Source of the DNA: Tillus elongatus
Lineage: Eukaryota > Arthropoda > Insecta > Coleoptera > Cleridae
Assembly (NCBI GenBank): GCA_964006375.1
Contig: OZ023270.1
Location: 51,881,120 to 51,945,119 of the forward strand
Direction: 5' to 3'
Length of the DNA: 64,000 bases
Both the position numbers and the translations under genes were made by a program. This document shows positions 47,678 to 59,128 of this stretch, piece by piece (position 1 is the first letter of the stretch; each line of letters begins with the position of its first letter). Below the pieces are notes generated by a model. That model made no database searches. It was not told the origin of the DNA and was given only the letters and a program-made list of their open reading frames with translations.

Positions 47678-49745
47678 TTACTTATAATCAAACATAACGT
47701 CACCCAGAGATCTCCTCACCAGAGTACCAAGCTTGAACATTGGCCGAATTTCAGTATGATTGTGATCGACAATGAAGTAATTAAGTCTAAATGAGCAATC
47801 TTCCAAATCTATGCTGCATCTTTTCAAGGGTCCTGTTGTGTATCCGATAAAAAGGAGACTAAATGAAAAAGACATATTTGATCTGATATTGTATCAAGGA
47901 AGTGTAAACTCTCCCTACTGAATTAACAAAAATATATTTTCAGCTGTGAAGGATGAAGCCGAACATTTTAGATTCTCCCACTGACGCTGTATTAATCTGT
48001 TGCACAAAATTAAGTTGCTTGTCAAACATAACTCCAATCTCCTTCATAGAACTTACATACTAGAGTGTGACACTGTTCATGTTATGACGTATTGGCTTTC
48101 TTGTTGACTGAAAAAAGAAATTTGAAAGCATTTATCTGTATTCAACGACAACTTATTTACCTCACACCAAAGCATCAGCCTCTTCAGGTTATCATGCAAC
48201 AATCTCTGATCTTTAAGTGAGTCAACCATACAAAAGAATTTCAGATCATCAGCAAACAATAGAAAATCACAACCACCAAATAATCTGAAATGTCAATAAT
48301 AAACAAAATAAATAAAAATGGTGAGCACTGTGACGCCTGCACGACGCCCAGTGATACCTCTATTGCATGTGATAAACAGTTCCCAATTTTAACCATTTGT
48401 CTGCTACCAGCCAATACATTTTCTATCCAATCCACTGCCGCAAAAACAAATGGCATCAAGTTTAACAAGTAATAAGTTATGACTTAATTTATGAAACGCC
48501 TTCGAAAAGTCAGTGTATATGGGATATGTTTGTGCTCTATCTTCCAAGGCGCTCAATATTTTTGTTTTGTAAAACCAGCAAATTAATCAATGTTGAAAAT
48601 TCATGTTGTTGATTTATAATTAATTTTTTACAAGACCACGTTAACTGGTAATAGACAAGATTATCAAGTATTTAGTTTTAGCAGGCTGATTACAAACACT
48701 TGTATATTTTCTAATATTACATTTATAGCCTGACATGGGCATATCAAAATTCTCCTTCCACAAATCAGGAAAAACACCAGTTTTCAGAGACATTCCAATA
48801 AGAATATATAATGGTCTAATCAAAGTACAAACATACTCCTTCCAAAGTACGAGAAAACATACATTAGAAACACCATCAGGTCCTGTTATAAATTCACCCG
48901 GTAACCTAGACACTTTTTCAAATAACTCGTGTTTGTTCTATAGTGATATTATTTAAACAATTGTTACAAAATGACACTTTTTGAGTTACAAGATCTCTTG
49001 AATAAACAGTAGAAAAAATGTTGCAAAAAGATATGCAATTTTCTCCACATCACTTGAAGTGTCATCCAAAAACAATGTAGTGGGTAAGCCAAAAGATGAT
49101 CATTTATCATTGACAGGAGAACCTCGGTGGTTCAGGGGTAAGAACGTGTGCCTCTGAACCGAAGGGTACTGGGTTTCTCCTTTCACTTTTTCAGTACACA
49201 CTGTAACATTAACATCAACCGAGGTTCTGGCATTGAATTTGAGCAAGTTGAATGTCTGCACGTTCCGCCCTTCGAAGGGGTCGTAAAGCCGTCGGTCCCG
49301 TGTCCATGTGATGTTGGGCACGTTAAAGATCCCTACCCTCCTTACAGATAGGCTGGGGTTCGGCAAAATTTCCAGGATCGTGAGGTGAAACTGCTCCCTG
49401 GCGTCGGTGATTGGCCATAGTCGCGGAAATAGGCCGACGTTAAAGAAAAAAAATTGACAGATTTCCAAAACATTCTTGGATTATCATTTATGCTATGATT
49501 TATATATTCAATATAATTGGTGTAACATAATTTCTCTAGACTTTTACATTGTTGTCTGAGCTGAGAAAATATCCGATAGTCATATTGACTTATAAAAGTT
49601 ACATGTTCAAGTGCACTTTTTTTGGTTATTAACCATCATCTTAATTCCTTAGACAACCGTTTGGGATAATTAGCGGTTCTATATATTTTTTGTGATACAT
49701 ACAAGAACAAACCATAATGGACTAATTCCAAAAATGTACAATTTG
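47678..49745 (-). pseudogene. Jockey-like ORF2 remnant
   Basis: Region before RT: a YPKRLSKELR-type block (~49650), FSQLRQQCKSLEKLCYTNY, then NDNPRMFWKSV. Across the SINE it continues SSFGLPTTLFLDDTSSD and KIAYLFATFF. RT: GPDGVSNVCFLVLW, YTDFSKAFHKLSH, an altered PQG motif (GVVQASQCSPFLF) and FADDLKFF. The C-terminal tail runs to 47678. Stops and frame changes are present. It was an EN-RT protein of the Jockey clade. Confidence 0.8.
49109..49461 (+). mobile_element. tRNA-derived SINE (copy 2) with 8-bp TSD
   Basis: Same family as 9312-9646. Body 49117-49453, flanked by ATTGACAG at 49109-49116 and 49454-49461. The A box (ggttcaggggtaag) is kept, but the B box is lost: sequence jumps from actgggttt to ctcctttcac, a ~16-bp deletion. 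The tail is aaagaaaaaaaa. Inserted antisense into Jockey-like coding sequence. Confidence 0.9.
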
Positions 49746-49900
49746 CAACTCACGAGCATATCTTTCCATAATACCTTCCACTATGCGACAATTATTGTAG
49801 TAAACCACCATTGGTGTTTCAGGAGGAATGTTGACCACATAACAATTAATTCCAGCTTTTCATATTTACACTGGACAAATAACATTGCAATTAATCACAC

Positions 49901-50185
49901 TAATCAACCCTGACGATATGTGAGTTCATACATTGACAAGAACTCCTCCTCATTTGACTGTTCCTCTTGTCGACAGCTTCCTGTCCAATTGAAAGGTGTA
50001 GGATGGTACACTGAATTCCTCACTATTGATTTCTCAATTAAGCCATCTTCACACAAAATCACAATAGCATAACTGCAACACAACACTATCATAAGTTCAT
50101 GAAGTTTCTTAAGTCATTTTACACCTAATGATAAGTTAATACTGCAAAAAAATGTATGCCTAGTATCTCTCTAGCTGCAATGTTT
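49901..50185. other. No clear feature
   Basis: May include decayed endonuclease of the Jockey-like element (open frame 49904-50092 -), but no motif is convincing. Confidence 0.35.
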
Positions 50186-50191
50186 TAAGTA

Positions 50192-52456
50192 CAGGGTGGC
50201 TCAAATTTGAGCCTCATCATTGGTATCTCGGAAACTGTAAGAGATACAACGTCGGTAAAATTATGGCAAAGTTGCGTAAACAGTTTAGAAAATTAGAAAA
50301 TTCCGAATACTTCCGGTGATAATCGGAAAAAAAACTGAAAACTCATAAAATCTGTTTTATTTTTTCTGGCGTTATTTGAAAAGATGTAACAAAATGAATC
50401 ACACTTCATCAAGGTCACTTTTCCTCTCCTACAAGATGGCATTTTCAAATTTGAAATCCGATGTTTCGTCTTTCAGAAACCATCATCAACTCCATTTTTT
50501 TCAAATACGGGCCTGGATTTTTTACTTCATATTTTGTTACCTTTGGACTACCTCAAAACAATGCCTCATCACAACTTTTGAATTTCAAACGTTTTAATAA
50601 CAAAAATGACATTTTCAGTATTTCTTGAAAATATTTTATGCTTACTTAACTTTTAAAATGGACAAATTAAAAAACCTACAGTAAATGCTTGAATAAGCCC
50701 CTTGGACTTCTATGCATTTTCGCATACGTCGTCGCAGATTGTTCGTAACAGCCCCGTGGATTATTCTTCCTCTTGCTCGTAGAGTTGTGAATTCTAACAC
50801 TAACTTTTGGCACAAAATGTTTATATCATTCGGAAAAGTATCCTTGAATAAGTGATTTTTGAAGAATCCCCATAAAAATAATCCAGCGGGGACAAATCAG
50901 GACAAGAAACTCGGTTACTGCCCATCCATTATGGGGTGGTGCACCATCCTGTTGCCACCACAGCTGCCGCAGCATATTCAACGGTTCATCTTCAAGCGCA
51001 TCGAATATATAATTATGGATTAAATTAAGATACCATTCAGTATTTAAGTTTCCATCATAAATAATTGGCCCTAAGATTTTGGTTCGATACATTCCAACCC
51101 AAACATTGAATGATTTTCGTCCCTGTCTTCGAACTTGCCGATTTTGGTACGGATTTTCTACTGCATAATAATGCCCATTGTTTCTTTTAAAAAGGCCGCT
51201 TGTGGAAAAATTACATTCATCTGTCCAGATGATTTTATTTAAGAAATCATCATCTTGTTGCATTTTTCCATCAAGCCAATTGCAGAATTCAAGCCTTCTG
51301 TCCCTGTCTCCTGGTCTTAGTTCTTGGCAAACATGAAGTTTATAGGGATGATACTTATGTTTTTTGACAACCCTCTCAATTCTGCTTCTAGTCACATTCA
51401 GTTCTGAAGCAAATTGCCGTGATGAACCACGAGGATTTTCCGTAACCTTTAACAAATCGTTTTGGTGAAATATCTTTGGCATGTTATCGCAAAATATTAT
51501 AGTAATAAAATATTGCATAGCATCATTTTACTTACAGCATTTAAAACAGCTTCTTCATCTTCAGCTTCCATTCGTTGGCCGTACGAATTTCTAGGTTTAC
51601 CAAAATACCAAGGAGACCTAAATTTCTGTCCAAATTGTTAAAATATGAATAATGGGGTTGTGGACGCTCGGTATTGCTGTAAATACCGTTCACATGTAAA
51701 GTGCGAGTTTCTGTTATTACTATAATGATTTCGAAGCATATCGTGTTTCTCGAAATTGGAAAACACCATTTTTGCTCTCTTAATGTTTATTTTGAAAGTT
51801 AAATTGTCAAAAGTTCTATTGTCATATTATGACAAGCAAGCTTGATATTTCTGAATATCAAAGCCGCCAAGATGAACGAACAGACATGTCATTGCATTGC
51901 ATTGGATTGAACTTAAAATATTTAACTCATCATAAATTCGGGTTCATCTTTACCTACCTAATCAAATTATATTACTGGAGAAATAATTTGTTTCAAAAGC
52001 AGAGTCGTATTAAATATTTTCAAGAAAGACGGAAAATGTCATTCAAAACGTCTGAAATTCAAAAGTTGTGATGAGGCATTGTTTTGAGGTAGTCCAAAGG
52101 TAACAAAATCTGAAGTAAAAAATCCAGGCCCGTATTTGAAAAAATGGAGTTGATGATGGTTTCTGAAAGACGAAACATCGGATTTCAAATTTGAAAATGC
52201 CATCTTGTAGAAGAGGAAAAGTAACCTTGATGAAGTGTGATTCATTTTGTTATATATTTTCAAATAACGCCAGAAAAAAATAAAACAGATTTTATGAGTT
52301 TTCGGTTTTTTCCAATTGTCACCGGAAGTATTCGGAATTTTCTAAACTGCATTTTGCTGAGCATCAAATTACGCAACTTTGCCATAATTTAACCGACGTT
52401 GTATCTCTTACAGTTTCCGAGATCCCAATGATGAGACTCGAATTTGAGCCATCCTG
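50192..52456 (-). mobile_element. Mariner/Tc1-like element with ~447-bp terminal inverted repeats
   Basis: CAGGGTGGCTCAAATTTGAG on the left. On the right the complement ends ...gagccatcctg, with one change. TA lies on both sides (50190-50191, 52457-52458). The arms are about 50192-50640 and 52010-52456. Transposase is on the minus strand between them. Length 2265 bp. Confidence 0.85.
50690..51518 (-). pseudogene. Mariner-like transposase, internal deletion
   Basis: Good frame from 51518 to ~50900: helix-turn-helix (GSSRQFASELNVTRSRIERVV), KYHPYKLHVCQEL, catalytic motifs IIWTDECNFS and WWQQDGAPPHN. Fewer than 30 residues then lead to a frame-shifted CPDLSPLDYF, so the usual spacing before the third catalytic Asp is shortened by a deletion. 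The C-terminus continues in the other frame to ~50690. Best preserved of the mariner-like genes here but inactive. Confidence 0.85.
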
Positions 52457-52612
52457 TACACTTGGGGAACCCAAATCACCACAACACATATTTTTAAAGA
52501 TTTGATGGTCGTTCCACTAACAAGGTTAGCGGCATCAGAAGATGAATTGGGTTCCCCAAGTGGACTTATTAGTGCTCATCGCAGGTTCCAATATGCACTT
52601 AGTGGACACCTA
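52457..52612. mobile_element. Foldback family copy beside the mariner-like element
   Basis: Inverted pair acacttggggaacccaaatc ... gaattgggttccccaagtgga, followed by cttattagtgctcatcgcaggttcc, which matches the end of the 34071-34291 insertion in opposite orientation. It begins exactly at the TA of the mariner-like element. Confidence 0.7.
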
Positions 52613-53871
52613 ATGAGATAATGAAAATAATAAATTTGAAAAATAAAAGTATAACTGGCATTTACGGTTTTTCAATAAAACTTTAGAAGAAAAAATGCAT
52701 TTAATATCAAATCCACTGGTAGATCTAATCAACAATGTCTTTGTTCAGGAGTATTTCCTGATTTACTCGAAATAACAAAAATTATACCTAACAATATTTA
52801 ACAGTAGGAATCAAAATTCTTGACCATGAACCTGCCTACAGAAAGGGAAAATATACATTTGAGTGGCAACAAAAGAAAACTAAGATAACTTTCTGCAACT
52901 TGAATAGGGTCCTCGATACCAGGAACCAGTTAATATTATTAGAGAAGCTGCATTTTTATGGAATTGATAGAGTAACATGTAAAATCTAATAAAATCGTAC
53001 TTGCCAAATAGGTGTGAAAGTGTTTGCTGGAAAACAGGTTTTCTGAAGGTGTCTTTGTTGTTTTTGTTGTCTTTTTTTACACTCTCATTTCTTTAATTCG
53101 GATATTCAATATCTGGTTTTATTTCTACGTATGTATGTATTTAAAAATTCATATTGTATCACAAACTGTATTCACACTTACACTTTTGTACTTTATTATT
53201 GACTTAATGTATATGTGTGTGTGCATCTGATCAAAAAGTAATGGTATACAGAGAAGCATTAGATTCTTGACATTAAAATATTACCATATAACCAAACTTA
53301 CCACTGCCCTAAAGTGAAAATTTAAAGAGATATACAGTGTTACATTTTAATTATTCTTGATATCTAGAGAAATATGTAACATATTGTCTTTAAAATTGGT
53401 AGAGGTGAGTTTTTCATGGTGATAAAAAAGAATTCATTCCCTAATTTAGCTCCAGCAAATAGAGGACGCTGTAGAGGGCGCTGCTTGCAGTACCCTTCTA
53501 GTCTAGCCTTAAAATCCTCACACTTTTTTGTTAGCGTGGATAGGAAACTTTTGATTGGAAAATAGTATGCTTTTGTATTTTCTTAACAAAAAAGGCATTC
53601 TTGTTAATCAACCGTTTTCAAAACATTTGCGATTTTAAAAGTAGCTGCAAACATTCTTCCTAATAGTTTTTAGATCATATTTTATTTACCGCATAGTAGG
53701 TGTTCAAACATGGATAATAATATCTCATGTATTATTTATTTCTAAATTTGGATGTTGCAATCAAATATCTTATTTGTTTCAGAATGCATAAATTATATTA
53801 TAAACAAATTTCTTACTGTTCTTATCAAAATCTGTCTTGGTGTCATTAGTTTTTATTTTGATAGGCCTTTG
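52613..53871. other. No gene seen
   Basis: AT-rich, ~1.2 kb, without recognisable coding or repeat boundaries. Confidence 0.5.
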
Positions 53872-53873
53872 TA

Positions 53874-54694
53874 GAGGGCTTTCATTAATTCCCAAACCCC
53901 ACGTGACCGGATTCTGTCTCTCTCTTAGTGGAATATAATTTTATGAGTTGGCAGTCAAAAAGTAACCAACAAAAACCACTAGACTAGAGACCCTAAAGTT
54001 ACTAAATCAATTGACAATTGACAGTTAGTCCATTGGCGCTCAATTCCCTTTTGACTGTTATTTTGTATGTATATTTTGCATTTTCCAAGTTCGACCAGTG
54101 TTTACCTTCTTCAAATAATTTTCTAACTGTTGGTAAATAAAAATAAACAGTTTTTTTTATCAAAACTTAGCATTTTCATTGCGTTTTTATGTAAGTTAAA
54201 AGTGTAGGTATGTTAAGGTTATGTTGTTGACGATATTCGACATCGCATGAAACGAAGCCCTACCAAATCTGTTCGTGGGCAATCTGCCCAAACAGGTACA
54301 TATTTGTTACATGTTACACAATACATATTCCTAAAACCGTAAATTAGAAGTTTAAATAATCGGACCTCAATTTGCTTACGTACATTACAAAATTTTGATA
54401 TCTATACAAAATAAAAGTAATATTTTATTATGTTTCTAATTTATTTTTTTAACAATCAATAACAGTAAACCATACATGAACAGACTTGCTGTTAAAAATA
54501 CTAAATAATGAATACATTTAAGACATTTACTGTTTCAACTTATTATAATTTTTCTATTTTTTATAAAAACCCCAAGGAAATATGAGACAACAGTGGCATC
54601 TTAAGGATTTCATTGATTCAGGTTGCACAACCGTGTATGCTGGGTTGCCTAACTTTAGCGGTCACGTGGGGTTCGGGAATTAATGAAAGCCCTG
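53874..54694. mobile_element. 821-bp non-autonomous element, mariner-type ends
   Basis: Ends G/CAGGGCTTTCATTAATTCCC with inverted match over ~38 bp (to ccccacgtgacc), and TA at 53872-53873 and 54695-54696. Interior without transposase. It lies directly beside a transposase remnant and may be a related deletion derivative. Confidence 0.75.
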
Positions 54695-54699
54695 TACAA

Positions 54700-55640
54700 G
54701 ATTACCTCTTATGCTGAGGCATAATTGTTTTTCTAACGAAGAAATGCAGGATATGGTTTCTCTTTAAGCACAAGCAAATTTTAATGGACCTAAGGCTTGC
54801 AGAACGTATGCTATAAAGCATTCAAACACGAGGCAGCCTGGACATAAATAATTCAAAAATCTTTGTGACAGAATAGGTGAAACTGGTTTGTTTTATTCAA
54901 AACAAGATATCTACGCTTTGCAAAAAATGTCGCCCTTGAACAAGAAGAGATATTAGTTCGTGTGGCAAACAATCAAAAAATTAGTGAAAATAAGTGTAGC
55001 TGCTAATGAAAGTAAACCCATCGGTGCTGAGGATATTTCATGATGAAGGTCTTTATCCATATCACTTCACACCTGTAAAGAATGTATTTCTAGCTGATCT
55101 TCCAGTAGACTACAATTTAGCATTACTTCACACAAAAAAAACAAACTATAGAGTTGCGGTACTGTATCATTTCCAATATTAATGCAAGATGGGGTGGAAT
55201 AATTGGAAATCATATCTTAGGTCCATATGTCTACCTACCACATACGAGAGCAATTTTCTAAAAAGTGGGTTCAGTGATCTCATTGAAGATTTACCCCTAT
55301 ATTTAAGACGAAATATGTATTTTTTGCAAGATGATGCACCGCACCTTCTCTGTTCAAATGCGAAATTACCTAAATGAAAGGTACCCCCAAAGATGGATAG
55401 GCCATAGTAGCCAAATATCTTCGCCAGCTCGTAGCCCGAATTTTAACCAATTAGAGTTTTCTTTGTGGTTACCTTAAATTACGGGACACAATAAGCACAT
55501 GCTAAGAATTATGGCAAACAATTGTAGGAACTTGTCAATTTATTTAGAAATGAAGGAATACTATTTAAAGTTAGGCAATATTTTCTCAGGCATTGAGGTT
55601 AATGGTGGCCATTATGAATATTTGTCATTCAATATTTAAG
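54700..55640 (+). pseudogene. Mariner-like transposase remnant (DUF4817-type)
   Basis: Starts with a decayed helix-turn-helix (FSNEEMQDMVSL, then FNGPKACRTYA). YPYHFTPVKN and DLPVDYN follow. The catalytic part includes YFLQDDAPHL (~55320), RWIGHSSQ and SPARSPNFNQLEFSLW, with Asn in place of the third Asp. The end is GIEVNGGHYEYLSFNI. Several stops. Inactive. Confidence 0.7.
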
Positions 55641-55649
55641 TAATTATTC

Positions 55650-56440
55650 ATTTCTTTTCCTAATAATAATACTGGATAGTCATACGTTATGTTTTTCTAT
55701 CATTCGTTGCAATTTTTACATCAAAATCATTTATTTACTTCATGTGTTTTTTCCTGTACAATTCAAAAACAAAAGAAAAAATAAAATAAGTATTGCAAGT
55801 GTCTGTCACGCAAGAGTTGATGTGTTTTCACCCACCATGTTCAAAAATGTGGTTTGTTCTTAAATACTTAAACGTTGCTGGTATCATATTACTGCAGCTA
55901 CTTTTGAAATCTCAAATATTTTTAACACGGTTCATTTCAGTGTTGTTCAACTAGTGTTTAAGGAACGGAGGATAATTGAAGGAAGAAACTCGTCGAACTA
56001 GGCAAATGTAGACATAAGTAACGGTGTAATTATAACTTTAATAACTCACAAACTTAACAATGCCTACGAACTAACTAAATGAACGAATTTTAATTCGGAC
56101 TGTTTACATCGTGAATCTTAATTGAACAGTGTTATTATGTTTACATAATTAAATCAAGAGTGTCGCGTCTTTACATCTTAAGCAATCTAAATTAACTGTC
56201 TCTTAATGTTTATCAACAAATACTACTTATAGTTTTTTTAATCAGTTTGTGTCTTTCCAAAATTGCAGACTTCCGCAGTCCTGCGTTCCTTGTACACTGC
56301 AATTTTACCTTCTTTACTGTTTACATAATAATGTAATAGTTTCAATGCCAATGTTATCGATACAGTTATGACCTCTAATTATGTGCAATATTTACATTAC
56401 TTGGTGTAGAGAATTTTCCTAAGCCAACTTTACATATTAT
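55650..56440. other. No gene seen
   Basis: AT-rich sequence without recognised elements. Confidence 0.5.
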
Positions 56441-56444
56441 TTTA

Positions 56445-56581
56445 CTGTTTTAGTGAATTTTCTTTAAAAAAAATTCACTAATGAGGAGATCCCGACTTTT
56501 GAATTTTGAAAAAATTTCTTCAAATGAGCGCTAATTAGGCCCCCCAGAAAACATATCCGGGGTCAGTTTCAATTTTTATAT

Positions 56582-56661
<80 letters not shown>
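56445..56661 (+). repeat. AT-core repeat, copy 5, left half
   Basis: Left module with hairpin tagtgaattttctttaaaaaaaattcacta (written across 56450-56481), gacttttgaattttgaaaaa and caaatgagcgctaattaggc, then (AT)n from ~56586 to 56661 where the gypsy LTR begins. Its right half is at 63385-64000. Confidence 0.85.
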
Positions 56662-56665
<4 letters not shown>

Positions 56666-56717
56666 ACGTTTTCTCCGGGTTCAGGATAAGTGAGACTTTA
56701 AATTTTAACAAAACAAC

Positions 56718-56723
56718 TTTATT
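56718..56723 (-). terminator. LTR polyadenylation signal
   Basis: AATAAA on the minus strand, ~55 bp before the end of the 3' LTR and downstream of the TATA box, where the R/U5 border of a gypsy LTR would be expected. The 5' LTR has the same at 62705-62710. Confidence 0.6.
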
Positions 56724-56896
56724 TACACTCTAAATATGGATACAATAAAATTTCTAGAATGTCTCTCTCAGAAAACACTTCATTTACTGGCCTTACAATT
56801 ACTACTCTCAACAAAAGTCACTAATCTGGTACTACAGTCACTACTCTCTTAACACTTTACACTGCTTCTTCAAGTCACTACCACATTCTCTTACTG

Positions 56897-56937
56897 AACT
56901 GAACTAACTCGGGCTGGCTTGCTTTCGCTTTTATATA
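56897..56937 (-). promoter_or_regulatory. LTR core promoter (TATA and initiator)
   Basis: TATATAAAA at 56937-56929 (minus), then a TCAGTT initiator-like site at 56902-56897, placing a start about 30 nt downstream of TATA. The active counterpart in the 5' LTR is at +5987 (62884-62924). Confidence 0.7.
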
Positions 56938-56958
56938 CTCGCCGTACCTTCCCCTCCT

Positions 56959-57018
56959 TTCTAGAACGTTCCATTCCAGAACGTTCCAGGACCTTCTTTT
57001 ACTAGAAGGTTCTGTGAA
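56959..57018 (-). promoter_or_regulatory. Cluster of heat-shock-element-like sites in the LTR
   Basis: Two perfect three-unit arrays TTCnnGAAnnTTC (56959-56971 and 56974-56986) and a third GAAnnTTC with a further GAA (57005-57018). The cluster starts ~21 bp upstream of the TATA box, the spacing typical of heat-shock gene promoters. HSF trimers bind such alternating nGAAn units. Same in the 5' LTR at 62946-63005. Function is inferred. Confidence 0.75.
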
Positions 57019-57397
57019 TACAGATCGGTCCCGTGTGTATACAGGGGGATGTATATACAGGATGATCCAAATGTGGTCACCACTCCTATGTTACACAAGA
57101 GGTGTTTCTCGAACTATAAGATCTCTTTGCGTATACAGGCTGTAAGGGTTCTCTGCGTATACAGGGTGTATGTACAGGGTGTTCGGAATGTGCAGACCTC
57201 AGTTATCCGTTCCGACGGGGTACAAGTTGGTAACTTCGTTATTTCTGGTCCTAGAGGGTTGAGACTTCGCCTGAGGGGGGTCACCCCAGGGGGGTGGGGA
57301 GGCGGTGTTGCCAGATTGTGCAAAAATTCCCAGATGTTGGGGAAGTTCTGGAGATGTGGCAACACCGCACCTACATCTGTTAAGAAGCTTTGTAACA

Positions 57398-57409
57398 CTG
57401 CCCCCCTCC
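57398..57409 (-). other. Polypurine tract of the gypsy element
   Basis: GGAGGGGGGCAG on the minus strand, directly after the pol stop and before the 3' LTR: the plus-strand primer site. Confidence 0.85.
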
Positions 57410-59128
57410 TTAAGACTGTTCGTCCCGAACAGTATTTGCCGGCCGCCAACTTGGGGGTTCGTTGTCCCGATAGGGACTCAACCTCTCTATGTGAACAACT
57501 TTGGGTTTAGTTCTTGGAGACAGCTGGATTCTGTAGACTAGGTCGTTAATTTTCTTAGTCACCAAGTATGGCCCTTCCCATGGTTTCTGAAGTTTGGGAC
57601 TGAGGCCCTTTCTCCTTGTTGGTTGGTACAGCCACACTGCATCACCTTCCTTGAATGTATGGGGTGTTGCTCTGCGATCCAGGCGCATCTTCATCCGGTC
57701 ACTGCTTAAGAGGAGCCTATCTCTGACACATCTGTGTATAGTGCGCAGTTTTCCTTCTAGGTCGGCGACATACTCAGGTAACGTCGCTAGGTCCGCTATG
57801 TCCTCGTTCGGTGGTGGTCTCGTCATGTCGATTGGTAACCGCATCTCTCTGCCGGTCAACATCATGGATGGAGTGTAGCCGGTAGATTCATGCTGAGAGC
57901 TTCTGTAAGCTAGGAGGAACAGAGGTATCAGCTTGTCCCAGGTTCTCTGATTCTCGTCGACAAACATAGCAAGATACTGATTGATGGTCCTGTTATGCCG
58001 TTCTACCATGCCGTCTGATTGAGGGTGGAGTGGCGTTGTTCTCGTTTTCTTTATGCCTAGCAAGTCCATTAGGCTCTTCCAGACCTCTGATTCGAAATTC
58101 CGGCCCTGGTCGGTGTGAATCTCCAAGGGTACGCCATGCCGTGATATGACATTTTCCATCAGGGCTTCTGCTACGGTCGTTGCCTCTTGGTTGGGAATCG
58201 GCGCAACTTCAGGCCATTTCGAGAAGTAGTCCATCGACACCATTATGTATCTGTTCCCAGACTCTGTGATGGGAAAAGGTCCTGCGATGTCTACGGCAAC
58301 TCTCTCCCACGGTGTACCTGAGATGTACTGCATCATTTTTCCTCTGGATCGGGTCTTTGGTCCTTTCTTTGAAGCACATTGGTCACACCTTTTGCACCAT
58401 TCTTCCACGCTCCTTCGGCAGTTTATCCAATAGAAGCGGTCTCTCACTCTGGCAAGAGTCCTGTTGACCCCAAAGTGGCCTCCACTTCTACTATTGTGTA
58501 ACTCTTGAAGAACACTGCTTATGCACTCACTTGGCACAACGGTCTGGTATATACAGTCTCTACCATCGGCAGTTTCCCATTTTCGAGTGATCATGTCATT
58601 CTTTAGACACAATGAGTCCCATTGTAGCCAGTAGCCTTTAACCTCCGCCCCAAACCGGGACACATCGTGCCACTCAGGTCTTTTCCCCTTTTGTAGCCAT
58701 TCTCTAATATTTTTCAAGTCTGGATCTGCCTTCTGTGCGTCTCTGATGTATTCAAGATTTACGTCTAGATCGGTGTTATTCTTCTGTCCTGCCACCAGTT
58801 GTTTGATCTGATGAGTTACTTTGTCGATCTCTTTGTTCTCTTGTCGCTCGCAAAATTTACATTCATGCACTGAACATGGTCTTCTCGACAGGCTGTCTGC
58901 ATTGGCGTGACTTCTTCCTCTTCGATGTTCAATCCGGAAGTCGTAGCTCTGCAGTTTCTCTATCCATCGTGCTATCTGTCCTTCAGGATTTCTAAAGTTC
59001 AGAAGCCATTGCAGAGCAGAGTGATCTGACCTCACGCGGAATGTTCTTCCGTACAGGAAGCTGTGGAAATGTTCGATGGATCTTACAACTGCCAGCAGTT
59101 CTTTCCGGGTTACACAGTAATTTTTTCT
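57410..59128 (-). pseudogene. pol: Gypsy pol, RNase H end and integrase
   Basis: The frame resumes after a one-base deletion in a homopolymer (T run, plus strand 59123-59128). Contents: end of RNase H (RSDHSALQWLL, then IARWIEKLQSYDF and ADSLSRRP); integrase zinc domain (HNSRSGGHFGVNRTL ... CKRCDQC); catalytic core with DIAGPFP, HTDQGRNFES and a Glu in PQSDGMVERHNRTI (DD35E-type); and a C-terminal GPY/F-type module (GDAVWLYQ, KPWEGPYLV). There is no chromodomain. The first Met (59035) is internal. Apart from the frameshift the domains look intact. Confidence 0.95.

Larger units (their letters stand above)
47640..49900 (-). mobile_element. Jockey-like non-LTR element split by a SINE
   Basis: Minus-strand coding from the end of the endonuclease (~49880) through RT to the C-terminus (~47678). 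The SINE at 49117-49453 interrupts the reading frame, and the coding sequence resumes in register after its target duplication. The 5' end of the element was not found. Confidence 0.75.
56662..57397 (-). repeat. 3' LTR of the gypsy element
   Basis: On the minus strand it begins TGTTACAAAGC and ends CGTAACA. It contains HSE-like clusters, a TATA box, an initiator-like TCAGTT and AATAAA. See the separate entries. Confidence 0.97.
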
